From Tistlia consotensis USBA 355 (GTDB taxonomy: Bacteria; Pseudomonadota; Alphaproteobacteria; Kiloniellales; DSM-21159): a stretch of 64,000 bases of DNA. Below are positions 16,239 through 24,296 of the stretch, piece after piece. A model generated the notes under the pieces. That model was not told the DNA's origin. It was given only the letters and a program-made list of their open reading frames with translations, and ran no database searches. The DNA lies in contig NZ_FWZX01000002.1 in NCBI RefSeq assembly GCF_900177295.1, positions 280,124-344,123 on the forward strand, given 5' to 3'. Both the position numbers and the translations under genes were made by a program. Numbering within the stretch: position 1 is the stretch's first letter; every line of letters starts with the position of its first letter.

Positions 16239-17591
16239 ATGCCCTCCGAATTGTCAGTGCCGAGTGACGAGCCCGCGATCAAGGTCGAAGGCCTCTCCAA
16301 GGAGTATCAGCGCAAGCTGCGGACGAAGGGGCCGACCGGCAACGCCGCCTTGAACCTGCTGCTGGCGCAGATGCGCCTGCCGCGCTGGCTCGGCGGCAAG
16401 AAGAAGAAGGCCGACAACCGCATCGTCGCCCTCGACGACGTCAGCTTCGAGGTCAGGCCGGGAACCTGTCTCGGGGTCATCGGACCGAACGGCGCCGGCA
16501 AGTCGACGCTGCTCAAGGTCATGGCGCGCTCGACGCCGCCGACCGCCGGCCGGGTCACGATGCGCGGGCGCGTCGCCTCGCTGCTCGAGCTCGGCCTCGG
16601 GCTGCGCGACGACCTGACGGGCCGCGAGAACGTGCTGCTGGCCGGCGCGATGTACGGTGTGAGCCGGCGCTTCATCGAGGAGCGGCTGGAGGAGATCGAG
16701 GCCTTTTCGGGCCTCGGGCAGATGTTCGACGAGCAGGTCAAGGCCTACTCTTCGGGCATGTACGTGCGCCTGTCCTTCGCGCTGATGATCAACCTGAAGC
16801 CGCAGATCCTGCTGGCCGACGAGATTCTCGCGGTCGGCGACATGCAGTTCCAGGAGCAGTGCATCGAGCGGGTCAGGAACGACGTCGCCGACGGGCTGAC
16901 CGTGCTGTTCGTCTCCCACGACATGGCGGCGATCGAAGTGCTCTGCGACCGTGTCCTGTGGCTCGACAAGGGCCGGGTCATGATGATCGGCGAAACCCTG
17001 GAGGTGATCGACGCCTACCGGGATTCCGTGCACGGCGTGGCCCGGGCGCTGCCCGTCATCAAGTCGAAGCCCCGCGACTCGGTGTTCCACAACGAGGAAC
17101 TGGTGATCGCCTGGGTGAAGCTGCTGTCGGCGGAAGGCAAGGAGACCGGGCACCTGGACCGGAGCCGCTCCAGCTTCATCGAGATCGGCCTCGAGGCCAA
17201 GAAGCCCGGCATCCGGACGCGGGTGGCGGTCGATTTCGAGTGGGGCAACGTCAAGGTCTTCCGCACGGTCACGCCGATCGTGACCTTCGAGCAGCCGGGC
17301 ACGAAACGCGCGACGGTGCACCTGCCGCCGAACCTGCTGGCCGACATCGAGTACAAGGTCCACGTCAAGGCCCGCTTCGTCGGCCGCCATACCACCGACA
17401 CGGTCACCGCATCGGACGCCCTCACGTTCCGGGTCTACGACGACACGGCGACGGATCCGGATTCGGCCGATGCCGATGCCTACCTGCTCGAGATCAAGCG
17501 GCACGGCAGCCATGTGTTGCGCCCGCAGCTCGACTGGCAGGTGGAGTCCGATACGCTGCCGGCCATCGCCGACAGGGAGGCAAAGGGATGA
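16239..17591 (+). CDS. ABC polysaccharide exporter ATPase with C-terminal carbohydrate-binding domain (Wzt-like)
   Basis: A 450-aa Wzt. The ATPase is complete: Walker A GPNGAGKST (82-90), signature YSSGM (170-174), Walker B ILLADE (190-195), H-loop His in FVSHD (about 225-229). The N-terminus contains a Lys-rich GGKKKKADNR insert typical of O-antigen Wzt proteins. Residues about 260-450 are a beta-sandwich Wzt-C domain, which in E. coli O9a and similar systems binds the modified chain end. ATG 16,239 is chosen because the family motif IKVEGLSKEY begins 13 residues later; the frame is open upstream. Stop overlaps the permease start (ATGA). It powers export of the finished glycan and could also energise the pseudo-Wzt complex. 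Confidence 0.93.
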   Translation: MPSELSVPSDEPAIKVEGLSKEYQRKLRTKGPTGNAALNLLLAQMRLPRWLGGKKKKADNRIVALDDVSFEVRPGTCLGVIGPNGAGKSTLLKVMARSTPPTAGRVTMRGRVASLLELGLGLRDDLTGRENVLLAGAMYGVSRRFIEERLEEIEAFSGLGQMFDEQVKAYSSGMYVRLSFALMINLKPQILLADEILAVGDMQFQEQCIERVRNDVADGLTVLFVSHDMAAIEVLCDRVLWLDKGRVMMIGETLEVIDAYRDSVHGVARALPVIKSKPRDSVFHNEELVIAWVKLLSAEGKETGHLDRSRSSFIEIGLEAKKPGIRTRVAVDFEWGNVKVFRTVTPIVTFEQPGTKRATVHLPPNLLADIEYKVHVKARFVGRHTTDTVTASDALTFRVYDDTATDPDSADADAYLLEIKRHGSHVLRPQLDWQVESDTLPAIADREAKG

Positions 17592-18433
17592 CCACGGTCG
17601 ACGTCATCGAGCCGGCGAAGCCCCAGGTCGGCCGGCAGATCTTCGCGGTCTGGCGCTTCCGGCACCTGTTCTTCTTCTTCACCCGGAACTCGATCCGCGG
17701 CTACTACGCCAACACGATCCTCGGCTGGCCCTGGCTGGTGATCCGGCCGTTGCTGCCGGCGCTGCTCTTCGCCGTGCTGTTCAGCAACGTCCAGCAGTTC
17801 AAGGGCAACGGCCTGCCCTATCTGCTGTTCCTGCTGTCGGGCTTCGCCCTGTGGAACCTCGTCGGCGTCGGGCTGCGCATCTCGGTGCGCAGCATCTCGG
17901 GGCACCGCAAGTTCATCACGCGGATGAACTTCCCGCACATGATCGTGCCTTTGGCGACGATCGCGCCGGCCTTCGCGCAGTTCCTCTTCGCGATGGTCGT
18001 GATGGGGCTGGCGACGGCCTACTACTGGTGGGCCGACGGCAAGCTCTACATCCACGTCAGCTGGCGCCTGCTGTGGCTGCCGGGGCCGGTTCTGATCACG
18101 CTGCTCACCGTCGGCGGGATCGGCATGCTGCTGTCCGGGCTCAACGCCTTCGCGCGCGACGTCCGCCTGACCCTGCCCCTGTTCCTGCAGTTCTGGATGT
18201 TCGTCAGCCCGGTGCTCTATCCGCTGACGGTCGTTCCGGAGCACGCCCTCAAGATCATCTACATCGTCAATCCGATGGCCTCCGTGCTCGACACCTTCAA
18301 GTGGATCCTGTTCGACATCCCGATGCACGAGCCGACTTTCGTGTGGTATGCCGCCGGCATGTCGCTGGTCATCTTCGGCATCGGCGCCTGGTTCCTCACG
18401 CGGCTCGAGAACGCCCTCGTCGACTACCTCTGA
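17588..18433 (+). CDS. ABC-2 type polysaccharide exporter permease (Wzm-like), second copy
   Basis: A 281-aa integral membrane protein with about six hydrophobic segments. YYANTILGWPWLVIRPLLPA near the N-terminus matches the Wzm/KpsM permease pattern, as do FARDVRLTLPLFLQFWMF and VLYPLTVVPE near the C-terminus. ATG 17,588 overlaps the ATPase stop by four bases, so ATPase and permease are coupled. It is clearly related to the permease at 4.7-5.6 kb but much diverged. With the intact Wzt it should form the lipid-linked glycan exporter in the inner membrane. Confidence 0.93.
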   Translation: MTTVDVIEPAKPQVGRQIFAVWRFRHLFFFFTRNSIRGYYANTILGWPWLVIRPLLPALLFAVLFSNVQQFKGNGLPYLLFLLSGFALWNLVGVGLRISVRSISGHRKFITRMNFPHMIVPLATIAPAFAQFLFAMVVMGLATAYYWWADGKLYIHVSWRLLWLPGPVLITLLTVGGIGMLLSGLNAFARDVRLTLPLFLQFWMFVSPVLYPLTVVPEHALKIIYIVNPMASVLDTFKWILFDIPMHEPTFVWYAAGMSLVIFGIGAWFLTRLENALVDYL

Positions 18434-18503
18434 GCCCCTCCACGCGGTCCTGCCTTCGGCGGGTTCCGATCCCTTCGACAGCAGCGGAGCGCGACGCGTC
18501 AGC

Positions 18504-20036
18504 ATGGCGATTTCCAGCAAGATCGTTTCCCTGGAGACCCTCTCCAGGCTTTCCCAGGAGGCCCGCGCGCGCGGCGAGGCGGTGGTCCAGTGCCACGGCG
18601 TGTTCGACGTCCTGCATGTCGGCCACCTGCGCCACCTGGAGGCGGCGCGGCGCCACGGCACCATGCTGGTGGTGACGATCACTGCCGACCGCTTCGTCAA
18701 CAAGGGTCCGGGCCGGCCGATCTTCAACAACGACCTGCGCTGCGAGATGCTGGCGGCCCTCGACGTCGTCTCCTACGTCGCGGTCAACAACAACGGCAAC
18801 GCCGTGCCGGCGATCGAGGCGGTCAAGCCGACGGTCTTCGCGAAAGGCGGCGAGTACGTCGACCCGAAGGACGACGTCACCGGCCAGATCGTCGTCGAAA
18901 AGGCGACGGTCGAGCGCTTCGGCGGCCGCATCGAGTTCACCCACGACCTGACCTTCAGCTCGTCGAGCCTGATCAACTCGGCCTTCGATGTCTACTCGCC
19001 GGCGCTCAACGTCTACCTGAGGACGGCGCGCGAGCGCGGGCTGATGACCGAGCTGTCCGGGGTCGTCGAGGCGATCGGCAAGCTCAAGGTGCTGTTCGTC
19101 GGCGACATGATCGTCGACGAGTACGCCTACGTCCGGCCGATGGGCAAGTCGGCCAAGGACAACATCATCGCGACCCTCTACCAGGGCGACGAGTGCTTCG
19201 CCGGCGGCGTCGTCGCGGCCGCCAACAACATGGCCGAGATGTGCGGCTCCGTGGACGTCCTGACCATGCTCGGCGACCAGCGATCGTACGAGACGGTGAT
19301 CCGCGAGAGCCTGCGGCCGAACATCAACCTGCAGCTGACCCGTCGCGCCGACGCGCCGACGACCCGCAAGTGCCGCTATGTCGACCCGAACTACACGCGC
19401 AAGCTGTTCGAGGTCTACTACATGGACGACACGCCGCTGCCGTCGGCCGAGCAGGCGGCCTTCGACGGGCTGCTGAAGGAGCAGATCGCCGACTACGACG
19501 TGGTCGTCGTCACCGATTTCGGCCACGGCCTGATCGCCGACTCGACCCGGCGGGTGCTGGAGGAGGGCGCGCGCTTCCTGGCGGTCAACACCCAGACCAA
19601 CAGCGCCAACATCGGCTACAACCTGATCAACAACTATCGCCGGGCCGACCTGGTCTGCATCGATGCGCCGGAGGCGCGCCTGGCGACCCGCGAGCGCTAC
19701 GCGCCGCTGGAGCAGGTAATCCGCGAGCGGCTGACCGGGCTGATCGACTGCGGCCGCTTCATCGTCACCAACGGCGCCAACGGCTGCTACACCTACGAGC
19801 CGGCCGAGCAGCGGCTGTCCCACGTGCCGGCCTTCGTCACCGAGGTCGTCGATACCGTCGGCGCCGGCGACGCCTTCCTGTCGGTCGCCAGCCCGGTCGC
19901 CAGCCTCGGTGTGCCGCTGGAGTACGCCGGCTTCATGGGCAACGCGGTCGGCGGCATCAAGGTCGGGATCGTCGGCCACCGCCGCTCGATCGGCAAGGCC
20001 GAGGTGGTGAAGTTCATCACCGCGCTGCTGAAATAG
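18504..20036 (+). CDS. Heptose-type nucleotidyltransferase/PfkB kinase fusion with reversed domain order
   Basis: A 510-aa fusion. The N-terminal domain (about 25-165) is a cytidylyltransferase-like domain with the HxGH motif HVGH (38-41) following CHGVFDVL. The C-terminal domain (about 190-510) is a ribokinase/PfkB kinase with VLFVGDMIVDEYAYV at its start and the catalytic GAGD at 453-456. This is the same pair found in HldE, but HldE has the kinase first and the transferase second. Separate HldA/HldC-type activities in the reversed order would still phosphorylate C1 of a heptose-7-phosphate and activate it with a nucleotide. The nucleotide (ADP or GDP) is not clear. ATG 18,504 is 70 nt after the permease, same strand. 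Confidence 0.85.
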   Translation: MAISSKIVSLETLSRLSQEARARGEAVVQCHGVFDVLHVGHLRHLEAARRHGTMLVVTITADRFVNKGPGRPIFNNDLRCEMLAALDVVSYVAVNNNGNAVPAIEAVKPTVFAKGGEYVDPKDDVTGQIVVEKATVERFGGRIEFTHDLTFSSSSLINSAFDVYSPALNVYLRTARERGLMTELSGVVEAIGKLKVLFVGDMIVDEYAYVRPMGKSAKDNIIATLYQGDECFAGGVVAAANNMAEMCGSVDVLTMLGDQRSYETVIRESLRPNINLQLTRRADAPTTRKCRYVDPNYTRKLFEVYYMDDTPLPSAEQAAFDGLLKEQIADYDVVVVTDFGHGLIADSTRRVLEEGARFLAVNTQTNSANIGYNLINNYRRADLVCIDAPEARLATRERYAPLEQVIRERLTGLIDCGRFIVTNGANGCYTYEPAEQRLSHVPAFVTEVVDTVGAGDAFLSVASPVASLGVPLEYAGFMGNAVGGIKVGIVGHRRSIGKAEVVKFITALLK

Positions 20037-20061
20037 GCAGGCCGCTCGAGGGCCCGGGCGT

Positions 20062-20083
20062 GCGGCGCCGCTCGCTGCGCCGC
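20062..20083. terminator. Stem-loop between convergent kinase and FkbM genes
   Basis: GCGGCGC and GCGCCGC form a 7-bp stem around an 8-nt loop in the 51-bp gap between the convergent heptose-kinase and FkbM genes. No T-run; assigned by position. Confidence 0.3.
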
Positions 20084-20087
20084 CGCC

Positions 20088-21161
20088 TCAGCGACGCTCG
20101 AACAGCAGGTAGCTGACCCGGCCCTCTTCGCCGAGCTCCGGGGTGCTCGACCACTCGCCGGCCTCGGCCAGCCCGAGCTCCTCGCCGAGCAGGCGGCGGA
20201 CCTGGTCGCGGCGCTCCTCGCCCGAGCATTCGACCAGGACGGAACGGATCGCCGGCCCGCCGAGCGTGCGCCGCGCGCCCTCAAGAAGGGCGCACTCGTG
20301 GCCGTCGACGTCGATCTTCACGTAGTTGGGAGCCGGCAGGCCGAAGTCCTCGACCGCGCGGTCCAGGGTGTAGAGCAGGATCGGGTAGACGAGGGTGGCG
20401 TCGAAGTCCTTCATGCCCTCGACCGGCTCGTCGCCGATGCCGTGCATGCCGGCGCCCGACTCGTTCGAGCGATAGCGCATGTCGCTCATCGTCACCCGGT
20501 CCGACAGGGCCAGCGGCAGGGCGGTGATCCGCCCCTGCATGCGGTTGAGCGCGACGTTGTCGATGAGCGCAGCGTAGGTGCGGTAAGCCGGCTCGAAGGC
20601 GAAGATCCGGCCCTTGTCGCCCGAGACGGCGCCGGCAACCAGGGAATAGGCCCCGACGTTGGCCCCGATGTCGTAGAGCACGCCGCCGGCCGCGAACTCG
20701 CGCTCGATCCACTCGACCGTCCAGGGCTCCTTCTCGACGACCCGCCAGCGGGTGAACTCCGCCTTGGAGCGGGCGTAGATCTGCAGCGCGTTGTCGCGGT
20801 ACTCCAGGGGGATCGTCGGCCAGGCGATCTCCTCGTAGAAGCGGCTGACGAGGCGCAGCAGCCGCCGGGAACTCGGATTGTCGGGATCCTTCCGGACCGT
20901 CTCGAGCATGGTCCGCTGCGTCATCGCCGTCAGGTCGGTGAGGGCGCCGAGTTGCTTCTTGATCAGGAAGTGCAGGGCGTCGAGGTCGCGCCTGGCCAGG
21001 GCGTCGCGGCCTCTCTTGAAGAGGCGCTTGAGCTCATGGACCAGCTCGGGCTGCTGCGCCACCCAGGGGGCGAACACCTCGAGGCGCTCGTCCAAGGTCC
21101 GTCGGTCCAGTTCCTGGGCGTGCCGGCTGTCGCCCGTCTCTGTCAGGTCTTTGATATCCAC
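20088..21161 (-). CDS. FkbM-family methyltransferase
   Basis: A 357-aa protein. An N-terminal charged helical region (about 1-145) precedes the SAM-binding domain with YDIGANVGAYSLVA (163-176), FAFEPAYRTYAALI and NYVKIDVDGHE, the standard FkbM motifs. It starts from GTG at 21,159-21,161 with GGAAGGGA just upstream. FkbM proteins methylate hydroxyl groups on sugars or polyketides; in this cluster a sugar or glycan is the likely target. It is the third methyltransferase of the locus, so the final polysaccharide is probably methylated at more than one place. The 274-bp gap upstream (21,162-21,435) contains no gene; it has an AT-richer patch around 21,250-21,300 where a promoter may lie. Confidence 0.88.
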   Translation of the reverse strand: MDIKDLTETGDSRHAQELDRRTLDERLEVFAPWVAQQPELVHELKRLFKRGRDALARRDLDALHFLIKKQLGALTDLTAMTQRTMLETVRKDPDNPSSRRLLRLVSRFYEEIAWPTIPLEYRDNALQIYARSKAEFTRWRVVEKEPWTVEWIEREFAAGGVLYDIGANVGAYSLVAGAVSGDKGRIFAFEPAYRTYAALIDNVALNRMQGRITALPLALSDRVTMSDMRYRSNESGAGMHGIGDEPVEGMKDFDATLVYPILLYTLDRAVEDFGLPAPNYVKIDVDGHECALLEGARRTLGGPAIRSVLVECSGEERRDQVRRLLGEELGLAEAGEWSSTPELGEEGRVSYLLFERR

Positions 21162-21435
21162 GGTCCCTTCCGTGTCCTTGGAAGCTCGCCAGTCTTGATG
21201 CCGGTCGGTGGCCGGGTGGCATGCTCGTCATGCCATCGCCGCCCGCACTCAATTAATGCTCTTTCACGTCAGAGTCATCGACAGAGTACGCATGATCGTC
21301 GGTTCTTCCGCTTCGGGGCGTCGAGAGCTCGGGGCAGCGGGCCGGACTTTTCCTCGATCAGGCAGCTGGCCGTCCGACGGACTCCGCTGACCTGGTGCGA
21401 TCGCAGGGGACCGGCTCGCTCGCCCCGCCGCGTCC

Positions 21436-21990
21436 TCATGCCGGATAGCCTGGCAGCGCCGGGGCGTCCTTCAGCAAGGGGGCGGCGCGGTCCTTGGCCG
21501 AGAGGATCGGCTCGCGGACCGGCCAGTCGATGCCGATCGCCGGGTCGTCCCAGCGTATTGCCCGGTCGCAGTCCGGCGCATAGACGCTGCCGGTCACCGC
21601 ATAGATGATCTCGGTCTCGTCGCTCAGCGTGGCGAAGCCGTGAGCGAAGCCGGGCGGAATCCACAGCTGGTTGCGCTCGGCCGCGTCGAGCTCGACGGCG
21701 ACGTGGCGGCCGAAGGTCGGCGAGCCGCGGCGGACGTCGACGGCGATGTCGAGCAGCGTGCCCTTGAGGGCGAAGACCAGCTTGCCCTGGGCGCGCGGCT
21801 CCTGGAAATGCAGGCCGCGGACCGTGCCGCGCACCGAGCTGGAATGGTTGAGCTGCACGAAGTCGAGCTCCAGCCCGGCCTCGCGCCAGGCTTCCCGGTT
21901 CCAGCGCTCCAGGAAGAACCCGCGGTCGTCGCCGAAGACCTTGGGACGGATCATCAGCACCTCGGGCAGCGCGGTCTTCTCAAGCTGCAT
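21436..21990 (-). CDS. rfbC: dTDP-4-dehydrorhamnose 3,5-epimerase
   Basis: A 184-aa cupin-fold enzyme of normal RmlC length. It shows FGDDRGFFLERWN (about 19-31), VRGLHFQ with the catalytic His, KLVFALKGTLLDIAVDVRRGSPTF, and IPPGFAHGFATLSD. It epimerises dTDP-4-keto-6-deoxyglucose at C3 and C5. ATG 21,988-21,990 overlaps the end of the GT2 gene by 11 nt, so O-methyltransferase, GT2 and rfbC form one leftward operon. The neighbouring enzyme for the first step, rfbA, is 6.6 kb away on the same strand. Confidence 0.96.
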   Translation of the reverse strand: MQLEKTALPEVLMIRPKVFGDDRGFFLERWNREAWREAGLELDFVQLNHSSSVRGTVRGLHFQEPRAQGKLVFALKGTLLDIAVDVRRGSPTFGRHVAVELDAAERNQLWIPPGFAHGFATLSDETEIIYAVTGSVYAPDCDRAIRWDDPAIGIDWPVREPILSAKDRAAPLLKDAPALPGYPA

Positions 21991-22951
21991 CGCGGGTCGG
22001 CTCCTTGGCTTTGGTCTTCTTCCTGGCGGCCCGTTCCCGGTCTCGGGCTTCCTGCTTGCGCCGTTTCATTGCCGCCCGGTTGTCGCGCCGCCGGCGGTCG
22101 ATCGAGGCGTTGTCCAGGGTATAGAGCGCGAGCAGGCGCAGCCGCCCGGGCCAGGACAGCTCGGGCGGGCCGAGACCGCGCAGCAGCCAGTCCTGGGCCA
22201 GCACGGCCAGGTGCTGGGCCCAGACCGGCAGGTGGGTATAGAGCGGCGCACCGCCCGGAAAGCTGCTGCGCCTCTGGCGGGCGCCGCTCGCAAGACCGGC
22301 ATAGCGGCGGTGCCAGAGGTACTCGGGCACCTCGACGAAGGGACCGAGCGCGGCCAGCTCGGCGAGCAGCAGGCGGTCCGGCACCAGCACCAGGCGCAGG
22401 CCCGAGGTGCGCTCCAGCGCCGGGACGCGGATCAGGGAATAGATGCAGCTGCCGGCCGCCGCCCCGGAGCCGACGTAGCGGACCCGGGCGGTCCGGTCGG
22501 CACTGCCGCCGCGGCCGAGCATCTCGCGGCGCGACATGATCATCTCGCCCTCGGCGCCGATGCGATGGTACCAGCTCCAGGCGATCGGGGCCTCGGGCGC
22601 CGCGTCGAGCGCGGCGACGAGCAGGCGCAGCCAGTCCGGGTGCCAGAGGTCGTGATCGCTGCCCCAGGCGAAGTATTCGATCGAGGGGAAGCTCTCGCGT
22701 GCCAGGCGCCAGGTCTTCATGGCGTTGCGCGTGTAGCCGTGCTGCCGCTCGTTGCGCACCACCTTGAGCCGCGGGTCGAGTGCGGCGTACTCGGCCAGGA
22801 TCTGCGGCGTCTCGTCGGTCGAGCAGTCGTCGACGACGAGGATGCCCAGGTCGCCGAAGGACTGGCTGAGAATCGATTCCAGGGTGCGCCGCAGCTGGTG
22901 GGCGTGGTTGTAGACCGGAATCCCGAAGGCGGCGCGCGGCGCGAAGGTCAT
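21980..22951 (-). CDS. Family 2 glycosyltransferase
   Basis: A 323-aa GT-A enzyme. The N-terminus FGIPVYNHAHQLRRTLESIL and VVDDCSTDET (about 9-45) give the nucleotide-sugar binding region, and GSDHDLWHPDW (about 95-105) is the metal-binding DxD-like site. The C-terminal 50 residues are highly basic (RRRRDNRAAMKRRKQEARDR), perhaps for membrane contact. The ATG at 22,949-22,951 overlaps the O-methyltransferase stop (ATGA). The gene next in line is rfbC, so a rhamnose or related dTDP-sugar donor is plausible but not shown. Confidence 0.88.
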   Translation of the reverse strand: MTFAPRAAFGIPVYNHAHQLRRTLESILSQSFGDLGILVVDDCSTDETPQILAEYAALDPRLKVVRNERQHGYTRNAMKTWRLARESFPSIEYFAWGSDHDLWHPDWLRLLVAALDAAPEAPIAWSWYHRIGAEGEMIMSRREMLGRGGSADRTARVRYVGSGAAAGSCIYSLIRVPALERTSGLRLVLVPDRLLLAELAALGPFVEVPEYLWHRRYAGLASGARQRRSSFPGGAPLYTHLPVWAQHLAVLAQDWLLRGLGPPELSWPGRLRLLALYTLDNASIDRRRRDNRAAMKRRKQEARDRERAARKKTKAKEPTRDAA

Positions 22952-24060
22952 GACCGCCGGTACTTCTTCCAGGCGACGACGTGCCGGTAGCCGGATCCGT
23001 CCTGCGGGCCGCCGCCGGAGACGGCCTTCTGCCCCGGCCTGCTGCTGTCGACCGGGGCGGCGCCGCCCAGCTGCTCGCCGGCCTTGTCCTTGAAGGCGCG
23101 CGCCCCGAGGTCGGTGAAGGGGCCGTCGAGCAGGGCGACCTCGTTGACCCAGTAGGCCTGCTCGAACAGCGGGTGCAGGTCGCCGACGCCGGCGCCGGCG
23201 TCGGGATCGGCCGGCGCGCGGCGGTTCAGGCTGTAGAGCTGCGGGCAGTCGAGCGCCGCCAGCGTCGCGATCCAGCCGCTCACCTGCTCGGCGGTCATGT
23301 CCTGGAACGACAGGGTGTTGATCGCGAGGTCGAGGTGGTCGGGCCGCAGCGTCCCGGCCAGGGCGGCGGGCAGGAAGACGAAGTCGTGCTCGGCCCAGCT
23401 GCCGGCGGGCAGGGCCTCCGGGCCGGTCGCGAAGGCGACCTTGGCGTCCGGGAACAGCGTCGTCAGGTAGGTCGCCGACAGCAGGAACAGCTGCGGCAGG
23501 TCGACCAGCACCAGGGTGCTGTCCGGGAACAGCCGCTTCAGGGCGCCGGCGAGGCCGCCCCAGCCCGGACCGATCTCCATGACGACCGGGCGCCGCTCGC
23601 CGCGGCGCAGCGGCACCAGGGCGCCGCCCCGGTCCATGGCCAGCAGGCTCTCGTAGAAGCGCAGCGTGTCGAGGTTGACGAGCGCGCCGTCGATCTCGAC
23701 GCCGAAGCCGCCGAGTTCGCGCGCCTCCGGCACGAAGAGGTCCGAAACGTCGAGTCCGCGCAGCACCGCCAGCTTCTCGGCGATCGCGGCCGCGCGCTCG
23801 GGCGGGCCGTCGGGCCGGTAGTCGTAGGACTGCACGCCGGTGACGAAGCCGCAGTGCCGGCGCAGCCGCTCGACGACCGCCGGCCCGGCATCCAGCAGGT
23901 AGCGGCTGTCGTCGAGCGCGGTCCGCCAGTAGCCCGTCGCCTGCGCCGCCACGCCGCCGGCGGGCAGCGCCGACATCGCTTGGACGGCATCGCGGACGCG
24001 CTGGAAGCGGCGCTGGAGATCTCGGTCCTGGAGACCGTCGGGCTGCTCGGGGGCGGTCAT
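22948..24060 (-). CDS. Putative sugar O-methyltransferase (TIGR04371-like), copy 2
   Basis: A 370-aa paralogue of the enzyme at 15.0-16.1 kb. The shared landmarks are EIGPGWGG (162-169, SAM loop), LVLVDLPQLFLLSATYLTTL, ELGGFGVEIDGAL and NTLSFQDMTAEQ, all matching in order. It differs by an insertion near the C-terminus (about 325-355). The start is ATG 24,058-24,060. It leads the O-methyltransferase - GT2 - rfbC operon. Two related but diverged enzymes at either end of the cluster suggest two different methylation sites or two different chain ends. Confidence 0.82.
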   Translation of the reverse strand: MTAPEQPDGLQDRDLQRRFQRVRDAVQAMSALPAGGVAAQATGYWRTALDDSRYLLDAGPAVVERLRRHCGFVTGVQSYDYRPDGPPERAAAIAEKLAVLRGLDVSDLFVPEARELGGFGVEIDGALVNLDTLRFYESLLAMDRGGALVPLRRGERRPVVMEIGPGWGGLAGALKRLFPDSTLVLVDLPQLFLLSATYLTTLFPDAKVAFATGPEALPAGSWAEHDFVFLPAALAGTLRPDHLDLAINTLSFQDMTAEQVSGWIATLAALDCPQLYSLNRRAPADPDAGAGVGDLHPLFEQAYWVNEVALLDGPFTDLGARAFKDKAGEQLGGAAPVDSSRPGQKAVSGGGPQDGSGYRHVVAWKKYRRS

Positions 24061-24065
24061 GGCAA

Positions 24066-24120
24066 GGGCCAGTCGGAGAGGGCCAGTCGGAGAGGGCCGG
24101 TCGAAGCGGCCGGTCGGGCG
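24066..24120. repeat. Short tandem repeat in the O-methyltransferase/kdsD divergent region
   Basis: The 14-bp unit GGGCCAGTCGGAGA occurs twice exactly (24,066-24,079 and 24,080-24,093), followed by decaying copies such as GGGCCGGTCGAAGC. It begins 6 nt before the ATG of the O-methyltransferase on the minus strand, so it covers the place where its ribosome-binding site should be. The rest of the 236-bp divergent gap shows nothing else clear. Confidence 0.6.
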
Positions 24121-24296
24121 GGCCTGTCGGGAAGGTCGGCCGGGCGGAAAGCGCCGCGATACTTGCGATGCGGGCGGGAGCTGTCAATCGTGCGTGGCGG
24201 TTCCGGCCGCGACGCCGTCGCGCTTGCCGGCAGCGCCGCCGTCGACTATAGGCCGCGCTTCCCACCGGAAGCCGTCTCGGGTAGCCTCCTGCCGTC

